Assembly (NCBI RefSeq): GCF_001277235.1
Contig: NZ_CP012266.1
Location: 1,550,001 to 1,614,000, forward strand
Direction of reading: 5' to 3'
Origin: Cronobacter dublinensis subsp. dublinensis LMG 23823
GTDB taxonomy: Bacteria > Pseudomonadota > Gammaproteobacteria > Enterobacterales > Enterobacteriaceae
DNA length: 64,000 nucleotides
The position numbers and the translations under genes are program-made. Shown piece after piece: positions 34,417 to 42,831 of this stretch. The notes beneath the pieces are model-generated. The model saw only the letters and a list, made by a program, of their open reading frames with translations. It ran no database searches and was not told where the DNA came from. Position 1 is the stretch's first letter. Each line of letters opens with the position of its first letter.

Positions 34417-36675
34417 GTGATCCCGCTGCCCGCGTTGTGCCTGTGCGTAATGGCAGGTCTGTCGCCACTGTTGTTCCTGCCCACGCTGCCATCTGTCACT
34501 CAGATTGCCGCGCTTACGCTGCTGGCCTCCCTCATGGTTTTTCTGCGCAATCAGGTGGTGCGTTATGCGGCGTTGATTCTGCTTTTCCTCTGCTGGGGGT
34601 TGCTCGCCGCGCGACAGGCCACGCTACCGTATGCGTCGCTTATCGAAAAGACGCACCATGCCGAGGTGGTTATTACCAGTACTGACGGCGCGACAGAGCA
34701 CAAAATCAAACTACTTCGGGTCGACGATAAACGCTGGTTTCCCGCGCCCGGCGCGCTATTACGGGGCAGTTATCTTGCGCAACCGCCATGTGCCGGGCAG
34801 CGCTGGTTAATGACGCTGCGTTTAAGGCCGGTACATGGGCAACTCAACGAAGGCGGGTTTGACAGCCAGCGTTATGCATTTTCACAACATCAGCCGTTGA
34901 CCGGGCGTGTAGTAACGGCGCAGCGGCTGAGCGATAAATGCAGCTTCCGGGCGCGCTATATCGCTTCTGTCAGCGAACAGCTGGCGCCTTTTAGCTGGCG
35001 GCCGGTTATCCTGGCGCTCGGGTTTGGGGAGCGTATCGCCCTGACGGATGATCTCAAAACGCTGCTGCGTGAAACCGGTACGGCACATTTGATGGCGATC
35101 TCCGGCCTGCATATCGGTTTTGTCGGCACGCTGGGGTGGGCGCTGGCGCGGCTGCTGCAACGCTTACTGCCCGCGCGCCGGATAGGCCACCGGTTTCCTG
35201 TACTGGCCATGCTCGCGACTGCCGCGCTCTATACCTGGCTCTCGGGTAGCCAGCCGCCCGCCGTAAGAACGCTGGTGGCGATGTCCGTCTGGTGTGCGCT
35301 TCGGCTCAGTGGCAGACAATGGACACCCTGGCAGGTCTGGCCGTGCTGCGTCGGTGGCATTCTCTTTTACGATCCCGTGGCGATTCTCTCTGAAAGCCTC
35401 TGGCTGTCGGCCTTTGCCGTGGGCGCGCTGATTTTCTGGTATCAGTGGGTGCCGCCGCGCAGCGAGGGAAAATGGCGCCACCTGAAAAGCCTGCTTCATC
35501 TGCAGTGTGGGATGACGCTGCTGCTGTTGCCGCTTCAGCTGTTGTTGTTCCATGGGGTCAGCCTGACGTCGCTACTGGCGAATCTGGTGGCAGTGCCCGT
35601 TGTGACGTTTATCGCCGTGCCGCTGACGCTGGCGGGTATGCTGCTCAATCTGGCGCATCTGACATGGGCGGAGCAGGGGATATGGTTGCTGGCTGACCGA
35701 ACGCTCGCCGCGCTCTTCTGGCTGTTACGCCAGCTTCCGCCCGGCTGGCTTGGTCTTGATCAGCGCTATCAGTGGCTGACGCTTGCGCCCTGGGCTGCGG
35801 TCATCGTCTGGCGGACGCGCTGGTGGCGAGCCTCGCCTGCGACATGCGCAATTGCGCTGGGGCTACTATCCTGGCCTTTCTGGCAAAAACCCGCGAATGA
35901 TACCTGGCGGCTGCATATGCTGGATATCGGCCACGGACTGGCTGTGGTGATCGAACGCCACGGTAAGGCGACGCTGTACGACAGCGGAAATGCCTGGGCT
36001 GGCGGCGACAGCGCCCTGCAAACGATTATCCCCTGGCTTCGCTGGCACCATCTTGAGCCGGAAGGCATTGTCATCAGCCACGAGCATCTCGATCACCGGG
36101 GTGGACTGGAGAGCCTTACACGTGCCTGGCCGAAGATGTGGATCCGCAGCCCACTTGGCTGGGCCCGCCATTTACCCTGCGTGAAAGGCGTGCACTGGCG
36201 CTGGCAGGGCCTTGACTTCACTGTACACTGGCCTCCGGCGGGTTTTCATGAACAGGGCAATAATCGCTCATGTGTCGTGAAAGTCGATGACGGCGAGCAC
36301 AGCGTCTTGCTGACCGGCGACATTGAAGCCCCGGCAGAGTTGGCTATGCTCAAAAAGCAGTGGCGGGAGTTACAGGTCGACATCATTCAGGTGCCTCATC
36401 ACGGCAGCCGTACCTCATCGACGCCGACGCTATTATCGGTCGTTAATGGCAAAGCGGCGCTGGCGTCGGTGTCTCGCTACAACGCGTGGCGTTTACCGTC
36501 CACCATCGTCGTGCGACGCTACAAAAAGCATCGCTATCAATGGTCTGATACGGCACACGCCGGGCAAATTTCTGTCTCTTTTTCGCCAGGGCAATGGCAG
36601 ATTGAGGGGTTCCGGGAACAGATTTTACCCCGCTGGTATCATCAGTGGTTTGGCTCACCTGCTGAATACAGGTAG
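34417..36675 (+). CDS. ycaI: YcaI, ComEC/Rec2-type DNA channel protein
   Basis: A 752-residue inner-membrane protein of the ComEC/Rec2 family, which forms the channel for single-stranded DNA entry in competent bacteria. I chose GTG at 34417, six bases after AAGGAG; the GTG at 34411 touches that ribosome site and is less likely. It has an N-terminal OB-like domain, the competence domain with about ten hydrophobic segments (ETGTAHLMAISGLHIGFVG), and a C-terminal metallo-beta-lactamase-like domain (SHEHLDHRGGLES and QVPHHGSRTSSTPT). In E. coli it is thought to allow use of DNA as a nutrient. Confidence 0.92.
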   Translation: MIPLPALCLCVMAGLSPLLFLPTLPSVTQIAALTLLASLMVFLRNQVVRYAALILLFLCWGLLAARQATLPYASLIEKTHHAEVVITSTDGATEHKIKLLRVDDKRWFPAPGALLRGSYLAQPPCAGQRWLMTLRLRPVHGQLNEGGFDSQRYAFSQHQPLTGRVVTAQRLSDKCSFRARYIASVSEQLAPFSWRPVILALGFGERIALTDDLKTLLRETGTAHLMAISGLHIGFVGTLGWALARLLQRLLPARRIGHRFPVLAMLATAALYTWLSGSQPPAVRTLVAMSVWCALRLSGRQWTPWQVWPCCVGGILFYDPVAILSESLWLSAFAVGALIFWYQWVPPRSEGKWRHLKSLLHLQCGMTLLLLPLQLLLFHGVSLTSLLANLVAVPVVTFIAVPLTLAGMLLNLAHLTWAEQGIWLLADRTLAALFWLLRQLPPGWLGLDQRYQWLTLAPWAAVIVWRTRWWRASPATCAIALGLLSWPFWQKPANDTWRLHMLDIGHGLAVVIERHGKATLYDSGNAWAGGDSALQTIIPWLRWHHLEPEGIVISHEHLDHRGGLESLTRAWPKMWIRSPLGWARHLPCVKGVHWRWQGLDFTVHWPPAGFHEQGNNRSCVVKVDDGEHSVLLTGDIEAPAELAMLKKQWRELQVDIIQVPHHGSRTSSTPTLLSVVNGKAALASVSRYNAWRLPSTIVVRRYKKHRYQWSDTAHAGQISVSFSPGQWQIEGFREQILPRWYHQWFGSPAEYR

Positions 36676-36711
36676 AATATGCGGCTATTTCAACGAAAGC
36701 TGGTTTTTTGA

Positions 36712-38460
36712 ATGCATAACGATAAAGATCTCTCCACGTGGCAGACCTTCCGCCGACTCTGGCCGGTGATTGCGCCCTTTAAAACAGGTCTGATTGTGGC
36801 TGGGGTAGCGTTAATACTCAACGCAGCCAGCGATACCTATATGTTATCGCTACTTAAACCATTACTGGATGATGGTTTTGGTAAAACAGACCACTCAGTG
36901 CTGCTATGGATGCCGCTGGTGGTGATTGGCCTGATGGTGCTGCGCGGCATCACCAGTTACATTTCCAGCTACTGCATCTCCTGGGTTTCCGGGAAAGTCG
37001 TGATGACGATGCGCCGCCGCCTGTTTAATCACATGATGGGCATGCCCGTCTCCTTCTTCGATAAACAGTCTACCGGCACGCTGCTCTCCCGTATCACTTA
37101 CGACTCAGAGCAGGTGGCTTCGTCTTCCTCGAGCGCGCTGATCACCGTGGTGCGTGAAGGGGCGTCGATCATCGGCCTGTTCATCATGATGTTCTACTAC
37201 AGCTGGCAGCTCTCACTGATTTTGATCGTGCTGGCGCCCATTGTGTCGATCGCTATCCGCGTTGTGTCAAAACGCTTTCGCAACATCAGCAAAAACATGC
37301 AGAACACGATGGGGCAGGTGACAACCAGCGCCGAGCAGATGCTGAAAGGTCATAAAGAAGTACTGATTTTCGGCGGCCAGCAGGTTGAAGGCGAACGCTT
37401 CGCGAAAGTGAGCAATAAGATGCGCCTGCAGGGCATGAAAATGGTCTCTGCCTCGTCGATTTCCGACCCGATTATCCAGTTGATTGCCTCCCTGGCGCTG
37501 GCCTTCGTGCTGTATGCCGCCAGTTTCCCGAGCGTAATGGAAACCTTAACGCCGGGCACGATCACGGTGGTCTTCTCCTCAATGATTGCCCTGATGCGTC
37601 CGCTGAAATCGCTGACTAACGTCAACGCGCAGTTCCAGCGTGGGATGGCCGCCTGCCAGACCCTGTTCGCCATCCTCGATAGCGAGCAGGAAAAAGATGA
37701 AGGCACCCGTGTTGTCGAGCGCGCGCAGGGTAACCTTGAGTTCCGTGATGTTACCTTTACCTATCCGGGCCGTGAAATCCCGGCGCTGCGTGATATCAAC
37801 CTTGCGATCCCGGCAGGGAAAACGGTGGCGCTGGTAGGACGCTCGGGCTCTGGTAAATCGACGCTTGCCGGTCTTATTACACGTTTTTACGACATCGACA
37901 GCGGCGAGATCCTCCTCGACGGTCACGACCTGCGCGATTACACGCTCTCCTCGCTGCGTAATCAGGTCGCGCTGGTCTCCCAGAATGTCCATCTGTTTAA
38001 CGATACCATCGCTAACAATATCGCTTACGCGCGCACTGAAGAGTACAGCCGCGAAGAGATCGAGAAGGCGGCCCGTATGGCCTATGCGATGGACTTTATT
38101 AATAAGATGGATAACGGCCTCGATACCGTCATCGGTGAAAACGGCGTACTGCTTTCCGGCGGTCAGCGCCAGCGTATCGCGATTGCCCGTGCACTGCTGC
38201 GCGACAGTCCGATCCTTATCCTTGATGAAGCCACTTCCGCGCTGGATACCGAATCAGAGCGCGCCATCCAGGCGGCGCTGGACGAACTGCAGAAAAACCG
38301 CACGTCGCTGGTTATCGCGCACCGTCTCTCGACCATCGAACAGGCCGATGAAATCGTGGTTATCGAAGACGGACGTATCGTGGAGCGCGGTAACCATGCC
38401 GAACTGCTTGAACACCGCGGCGTCTATGCGCAGCTGCATAAAATGCAGTTTGGTCAATGA
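36712..38460 (+). CDS. msbA: MsbA, lipid A-core flippase
   Basis: A 582-residue ABC half-transporter, identical in length to E. coli MsbA. As a homodimer it flips lipid A-core across the inner membrane, and it is essential in E. coli. Six membrane helices fill about residues 20-320. The ATPase shows Walker A GRSGSGKST (376-384), signature LSGGQRQR and Walker B ILILDEATSALD. It starts 36 bases after ycaI, and its stop overlaps the lpxK start by 4 bases (ATGA), so MsbA and LpxK are translationally coupled. Confidence 0.98.
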   Translation: MHNDKDLSTWQTFRRLWPVIAPFKTGLIVAGVALILNAASDTYMLSLLKPLLDDGFGKTDHSVLLWMPLVVIGLMVLRGITSYISSYCISWVSGKVVMTMRRRLFNHMMGMPVSFFDKQSTGTLLSRITYDSEQVASSSSSALITVVREGASIIGLFIMMFYYSWQLSLILIVLAPIVSIAIRVVSKRFRNISKNMQNTMGQVTTSAEQMLKGHKEVLIFGGQQVEGERFAKVSNKMRLQGMKMVSASSISDPIIQLIASLALAFVLYAASFPSVMETLTPGTITVVFSSMIALMRPLKSLTNVNAQFQRGMAACQTLFAILDSEQEKDEGTRVVERAQGNLEFRDVTFTYPGREIPALRDINLAIPAGKTVALVGRSGSGKSTLAGLITRFYDIDSGEILLDGHDLRDYTLSSLRNQVALVSQNVHLFNDTIANNIAYARTEEYSREEIEKAARMAYAMDFINKMDNGLDTVIGENGVLLSGGQRQRIAIARALLRDSPILILDEATSALDTESERAIQAALDELQKNRTSLVIAHRLSTIEQADEIVVIEDGRIVERGNHAELLEHRGVYAQLHKMQFGQ

Positions 38461-39434
38461 TTGAGCGCATCTGGTCGGGTCAGTCGCCCTTATGGGTGCT
38501 GTTGCTGCCGCTCTCCTGGCTGTATGGCCTGGTAAGCGGCGCTATTCGCCTGAGCTATCGTCTGGGCTTGCGTAAAGTCTGGCGCGCACCGGTGCCGGTA
38601 GTCGTGGTGGGCAACCTGACCGCTGGCGGAAACGGTAAAACGCCGGTGGTGGTCTGGCTCGTGGAGCAACTGCAGCAGCGGGGCGTGCGCCCGGGCGTCG
38701 TCTCCCGCGGCTACGGCGGCAAAGCGGCGCATTATCCGCTGGTGCTTGACGATGCCACCACGCCTGCGCAGGCGGGCGACGAACCGGTGCTGATTTATCA
38801 GCGTACCGGCGCGCCGGTCGCGGTATCGGCAAACCGCGCGCAAGCGGTGCAGGCGCTTCTTCAGAGCGCAAGCCCGCAAATCATCATTACCGATGATGGC
38901 CTGCAGCATTACGCGCTCGCACGTGACAAAGAAATTGTCGTTGTTGATGGTGTGCGGCGTTTCGGCAACGGCTGGTGGTTGCCGGCCGGGCCAATGCGCG
39001 AGCGCGCCTCGCGCCTGAAAACAGTCGATGCCGTTATTACCAACGGCGCAGAACCCCGGTCTGGCGAAATCGCCATGCAGCTCACGCCGGGCCTGGCGGT
39101 GAATCTGCGCAGCGGCGAAAAGCGGCCGGTTGAAAGCCTTAACAACGTCGTGGCGATGGCTGGCATCGGTCACCCGCCGCGCTTTTTTGCCACCCTTGAG
39201 AAATGCGGCCTGACGCCGGTCAAAACGGTGAGCCTCGCCGATCATCAGGCGCTGCGCGAAGCCGACGTTTTAGCCCTGTTGAGCGACGGGCAGACGCTGA
39301 TCATGACCGAAAAAGACGCGGTGAAATGCCGCGCCTTCGCCCATGACGACTGGTGGTATTTACCGGTTGAAGCGGCGCTATCGCAGCCGCAGGCCGATCA
39401 ATTATTGAAGGATATTCTCGCGCTGGTGCGTTGA
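38457..39434 (+). CDS. lpxK: LpxK, tetraacyldisaccharide 4'-kinase
   Basis: A 325-residue membrane-associated kinase (E. coli 328) which phosphorylates the 4' position of the lipid A disaccharide precursor. An N-terminal hydrophobic helix anchors it to the inner membrane. The P-loop-like GNLTAGGNGKTPVV lies near residues 53-66, and VVSRGYGGKAA and ITDDGLQHYAL are typical. Its ATG overlaps the msbA stop. It is the sixth step of the lipid A pathway, next to the flippase for the product. Confidence 0.97.
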   Translation: MIERIWSGQSPLWVLLLPLSWLYGLVSGAIRLSYRLGLRKVWRAPVPVVVVGNLTAGGNGKTPVVVWLVEQLQQRGVRPGVVSRGYGGKAAHYPLVLDDATTPAQAGDEPVLIYQRTGAPVAVSANRAQAVQALLQSASPQIIITDDGLQHYALARDKEIVVVDGVRRFGNGWWLPAGPMRERASRLKTVDAVITNGAEPRSGEIAMQLTPGLAVNLRSGEKRPVESLNNVVAMAGIGHPPRFFATLEKCGLTPVKTVSLADHQALREADVLALLSDGQTLIMTEKDAVKCRAFAHDDWWYLPVEAALSQPQADQLLKDILALVR

Positions 39435-39471
39435 GCAGGTGCGCCAGTCAGGTTCGCGGACGGGAGCTGAT

Positions 39472-40731
39472 ATGTCTGGAGTGCATCTTTCTTTACGCGC
39501 GGCGCGCCATCTTCATCTCGCTGCGCAGGGGCTATTGAAAAAGCCGACGCGGCGTGCTCGTCCCGCCGATATCCTCGCCGCCATTACCCGCATGTCTTTA
39601 CTGCAGATCGACACGATTAATATCGTGGCGCGCAGTCCCTATCTGGTGCTGTTCAGTCGTCTTGGCGCATATCCGGGGCGCTGGCTTGATGATGCGCTGG
39701 CGCGCGGCGAGCTTATGGAATACTGGGCGCACGAGGCCTGTTTCCTGCCGCGCAGCGATTTTCCGCTTTTCCGCCACCGGATGCTCAACCCTGAAAAAAT
39801 GGGCTGGAAATACCGTGCTGGCTGGATGGAAGAGCATGCGCAGGAGATAGGCGAACTGATGGCCTATATCGAGCGCAACGGTCCGGTTCGCTCGGCGGAT
39901 TTTGAGCATCCGCGTAAAGGTGCCAGCGGGTGGTGGGAGTGGAAACCCCATAAAAAACATCTTGAGGGGCTATTTACCGCGGGTCAGGTCATGGTGGTCG
40001 AGCGGCGCAATTTTCAGCGCGTCTACGATCTCACCACCCGCGTACTGCCCGACTGGGATGACAGCCTGCATCTGATCGATAAAGCGCAGGCCGAGGCGCA
40101 GATGCTCGCCAGAAGCGCGCGAAGCCTCGGCATTTTCCGCAGCGCCTGGCTTGCCGACTACTACCGGCTGCGCCATGTCGCGACCGGCCCGCTGCTACAG
40201 GCGTGGCAGGAAGAGGGGTTTGTGGTGCCGGTGGAGGTCGAGACGCTGGGGTCGATGTGGCTGCACCATGAGCTCGTGCCGCTGCTCGAGCAGGCGGTGG
40301 CGGATAAACTCACCGCGACCCACAGCGCGGTGCTATCGCCATTCGATCCGGTTGTCTGGGATCGCCGACGCGCTGAGGATTTCTTTAATTTCTCCTACCG
40401 CCTCGAATGCTATACCCCGGCCCCCAAACGCAAATATGGCTATTTCGTGCTGCCGCTGCTGCACAAAGGCGCGCTGGTCGGACGCATGGACGCCAAAATG
40501 CACCGTCAACAGCAGTGGCTTGAGATCATCGCGCTGTATGTTGAGGAGGGCGTGAAGCTGACGGCAGGCGTTATCGCTGGATTGCGCCAGGCCATTAACG
40601 ATTTCGCCGCCTGGCAGGGCGCCAGTCGGGTGGCCTTTCGCCAGTTGCCCGGCCCGCTTGCGCAAGCGTGGGGCGGGGGCTGGGAAATTGACCCCGCCTC
40701 ACAGACGCATGTGATATCCTCAAAAGATTAA
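39472..40731 (+). CDS. ycaQ: YcaQ, winged-helix DNA glycosylase for crosslink repair
   Basis: A 419-residue HTH_42 family protein (E. coli 410). E. coli YcaQ (AlkX) removes alkylated bases and unhooks interstrand crosslinks, and is related to Streptomyces AlkZ. The family catalytic QxD motif appears as LLQIDTINIVARSPY. Other conserved blocks are LMEYWAHEACFLP, RKGASGWWEWKPHKKHLEGLF and LSPFDPVVWDRRRAE. I chose ATG at 39472, after GGGAG, over the upstream ATG at 39439, which would begin 4 bases after lpxK. The extra length is mainly in the variable middle segment. Confidence 0.9.
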   Translation: MSGVHLSLRAARHLHLAAQGLLKKPTRRARPADILAAITRMSLLQIDTINIVARSPYLVLFSRLGAYPGRWLDDALARGELMEYWAHEACFLPRSDFPLFRHRMLNPEKMGWKYRAGWMEEHAQEIGELMAYIERNGPVRSADFEHPRKGASGWWEWKPHKKHLEGLFTAGQVMVVERRNFQRVYDLTTRVLPDWDDSLHLIDKAQAEAQMLARSARSLGIFRSAWLADYYRLRHVATGPLLQAWQEEGFVVPVEVETLGSMWLHHELVPLLEQAVADKLTATHSAVLSPFDPVVWDRRRAEDFFNFSYRLECYTPAPKRKYGYFVLPLLHKGALVGRMDAKMHRQQQWLEIIALYVEEGVKLTAGVIAGLRQAINDFAAWQGASRVAFRQLPGPLAQAWGGGWEIDPASQTHVISSKD

Positions 40732-40756
40732 TACCACCGGTCCATCAGGAGGAACC

Positions 40757-40939
40757 ATGGATCATCGTTTACTCGAAATCATCGCCTGTCCGGTTTGCAC
40801 CGGCAAACTCTACTTCAATCAGGAAAAGCAGGAGCTTATCTGCAAAGCCGACCATCTGGCGTTTCCGCTGCGCGACGGCATTCCGGTGCTGCTGGAAAAT
40901 GAAGCTCGCTCGCTTGCCGAAGAAGAGACCAACCCATGA
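40757..40939 (+). CDS. ycaR: YcaR, Trm112-family small protein
   Basis: A 60-residue protein, the same length as E. coli YcaR. It resembles the Trm112 zinc-binding family, with CPVC at residues 11-14 and the family motif LAFPLRDGIPVLLENEA. Its function is unknown. AGGAGGAA gives a strong ribosome site. Its stop overlaps the kdsB start by 4 bases, so the two are coupled, and ycaR-kdsB is a fixed pair in enterobacteria. Confidence 0.93.
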   Translation: MDHRLLEIIACPVCTGKLYFNQEKQELICKADHLAFPLRDGIPVLLENEARSLAEEETNP

Positions 40940-41682
40940 GTTTCGTGGTCATTATTCCCGCCCGTTACGCCTCCACGCGTCTGCCGGGCAAGCCGCTGGT
41001 CGATATCAACGGCAAGCCGATGATTGTGCATGTGCTGGAGCGCGCGCGTGAATCGGGCGCTGAGCGCATCATCGTGGCAACCGATCACCCGGATGTCGCC
41101 CGCGCGATTGAAGCCGCAGGCGGTGAAGTGTGCATGACCCGCGCCGATCATCAGTCCGGCACCGAGCGTTTAGCGGAAGTGGTGGAAAAATGCGGGTTCG
41201 CCGATGACACGGTTATAGTCAACGTGCAGGGCGACGAGCCGATGATCCCGCCGGCGATTATTCGTCAGGTGGCGGAAAACCTGGCGGGCTCGCAGGCGGG
41301 CATGGCGACGCTTGCCGTGCCCGTTCATGACGCGCACGAAGCGTTTAACCCGAACGCGGTGAAAGTGGTGATGGACGCGCAAGGCTATGCGCTCTATTTC
41401 TCGCGCGCCACGATTCCGTGGGATCGCGACCGTTTCGCGCAGTCGCGCGATACCATCGGCGACAGCTTCCTGCGTCATATCGGCATTTATGGCTATCGTG
41501 CGGGGTTCATCCGCCGCTACGTCACCTGGCCTGCCAGTCCGCTTGAGCAGATTGAAATGCTGGAGCAACTGCGTGTCCTGTGGCACGGCGAGAAAATCCA
41601 CGTGGCCGTCGCCGAAGTCGTGCCGGGTACCGGTGTGGATACGCCTGAAGATCTTGAGCGCGTGCGCGCCGAGATGCGTTAA
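40936..41682 (+). CDS. kdsB: KdsB, CMP-KDO synthetase
   Basis: A 248-residue cytidylyltransferase, the same length as in E. coli. It activates 3-deoxy-D-manno-octulosonate (KDO) with CTP so it can be added to lipid A. The nucleotide-binding motif PARYASTRLPGKPL opens the protein, and VNVQGDEPMIPP and HIGIYGYRAGF are typical. It closes the LPS-related run msbA-lpxK-ycaQ-ycaR-kdsB and ends at a bidirectional terminator shared with the minus-strand regulator gene. Confidence 0.98.
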   Translation: MSFVVIIPARYASTRLPGKPLVDINGKPMIVHVLERARESGAERIIVATDHPDVARAIEAAGGEVCMTRADHQSGTERLAEVVEKCGFADDTVIVNVQGDEPMIPPAIIRQVAENLAGSQAGMATLAVPVHDAHEAFNPNAVKVVMDAQGYALYFSRATIPWDRDRFAQSRDTIGDSFLRHIGIYGYRAGFIRRYVTWPASPLEQIEMLEQLRVLWHGEKIHVAVAEVVPGTGVDTPEDLERVRAEMR

Positions 41683-41683
41683 G

Positions 41684-41707
41684 AAAACCGGCTCCGGCCG
41701 GTTTTTT
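41684..41707. terminator. Bidirectional terminator between kdsB and the Lrp-type gene
   Basis: AAAACCGGC, loop TCCG, GCCGGTTTT with A-rich and T-rich flanks. It overlaps the stop codon of the convergent regulator gene. Confidence 0.9.
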
Positions 41708-42191
41708 ATTGCTGCCCGTCGGCGCTTACCGGCAGCGTTTGAAACGGTTTTATCTCTTTTAGTACAAACATACTCTGCATCTCTTTGATCCCTGGGAGAC
41801 GACGCAGCACCGACATGGCGAATTCCGCATAGGCGTCGAGGTCGCGCGAGACCACCTGTAGCAGAAAGTCGGCATCGCCGCCGATGCTGTAGCAGGCCAC
41901 CACATTTTTAAGCTCCATCACCTCCTGTTCAAAGCGCCGCGCCTGCGTCTCGCTGTGACTGTCGATGCTCACGCGGACAAACACCATCACGCCGAGGCCG
42001 ATTTTGCGCCGATCCAGCGCGGCGTGATAGCCGAGAATGACCTTATCTTCTTCCAGCTTTTTCACCTTGCGCCAGCAGGGCGAGGGCGACAGGTTTACGG
42101 CGTCCGCCAGCGCCTGATTGGTCGCACGTGCATCCTGTTGCAGCAGAGTTAACAGGGTGATGTCGGTGGGCGTCAGCGCATCATTGGGCAT
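41706..42191 (-). CDS. Lrp/AsnC-family transcriptional regulator
   Basis: A 161-residue Lrp/AsnC protein, distinct from the Lrp at 10710. A helix-turn-helix (LADAVNLSPSPCWRKVKKLEEDKVILGY) covers about residues 10-60. The RAM effector domain follows (VVACYSIGGDADFLLQVVSRDLDAYAEF). I chose the ATG at 42191 because GAGAAA lies just upstream; an in-frame ATG at 42203 would add four residues. It is absent from this place in E. coli K-12. It is divergent from a DUF2000 gene, with a perfect 24-bp palindrome between them, so it probably regulates that gene and itself. The effector is unknown, probably an amino acid as in the family. Confidence 0.9.
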   Translation of the reverse strand: MPNDALTPTDITLLTLLQQDARATNQALADAVNLSPSPCWRKVKKLEEDKVILGYHAALDRRKIGLGVMVFVRVSIDSHSETQARRFEQEVMELKNVVACYSIGGDADFLLQVVSRDLDAYAEFAMSVLRRLPGIKEMQSMFVLKEIKPFQTLPVSADGQQ

Positions 42192-42211
42192 AGTTTTTCT
42201 CATTGAGGGTT

Positions 42212-42235
42212 TAAAAGGGTAATTTTACCCTTTTA
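42212..42235. promoter_or_regulatory. Perfect 24-bp palindromic operator candidate
   Basis: TAAAAGGGTAA, two bases, then its exact complement, in the gap between the divergent regulator and DUF2000 genes, about 20 bases from the regulator start. A partial copy of the half-site, TAAAAGGTCA, follows at 42253-42262. It is a natural binding site for the adjacent Lrp-type protein. Confidence 0.75.
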
Positions 42236-42317
42236 TAGCGCCATTGAGTGCATAAAAGGTCATTTTTCTCCGCGATTATCGGGCAGACTGTTCATCACAT
42301 CTGACAGGGAGAAAAAC

Positions 42318-42740
42318 ATGCAATTCGATACCCGCCTGCATAAATGCACCATTATCGTTGACCGCGCGCTGACGCCGGGCCTTGCCATGAACGCCGCCAG
42401 CGTGCTCGGCGTGTGTCTCGGGAGAAGGGTAGACGCGTTAGTCGGGCCGGATATGCTAAGCGCCGATGGCGTCATCTATCCGGGCGTGATCCGCGCGCCG
42501 TTGCCGGTGCTGCTCGGCGAGGGCAACACTTTGCTGAGCCTTTTTAACGCCGCACGAAACGATCCGCAGATCCTCGTGCTGCCCTTTAGCGCGCTGGCGC
42601 AGTCGTGCAAAACCTGGGAGGAATATGAGCAGCGCATCGCGGGCGCCACCGGTGAACAAACCGAGCTGGCGGCGCTTGGACTGGTCGGAGCGAAAAAGCA
42701 AATTGCCCGTCTGACGGGTAATCTGCCGCTTTACCGTTAA
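42318..42740 (+). CDS. DUF2000 family protein
   Basis: A 140-residue soluble protein recognised as DUF2000 from its pattern (KCTIIVDRALTPGLAMNAASVLGVCLG, then IYPGVIRAPLPVLLGEG). The family has a peptidyl-tRNA-hydrolase-like fold, but no established activity is known to me. CAGGGAGA gives a good ribosome site. It has no signal peptide or membrane segment. It lies divergent to the Lrp-type regulator and upstream of ycbJ, and is not in this position in E. coli K-12. It could be an accessory enzyme or tRNA-related factor under that regulator; this is inference from location. Confidence 0.75.
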   Translation: MQFDTRLHKCTIIVDRALTPGLAMNAASVLGVCLGRRVDALVGPDMLSADGVIYPGVIRAPLPVLLGEGNTLLSLFNAARNDPQILVLPFSALAQSCKTWEEYEQRIAGATGEQTELAALGLVGAKKQIARLTGNLPLYR

Positions 42741-42831
42741 CGCAAACTGGCGAGGAATTGATCTCAACAGATGACATCTGCGCTAAGGACGCCCATTATA
42801 AAAACAGTAGCTTTTATAAGGGTAACGGCAA

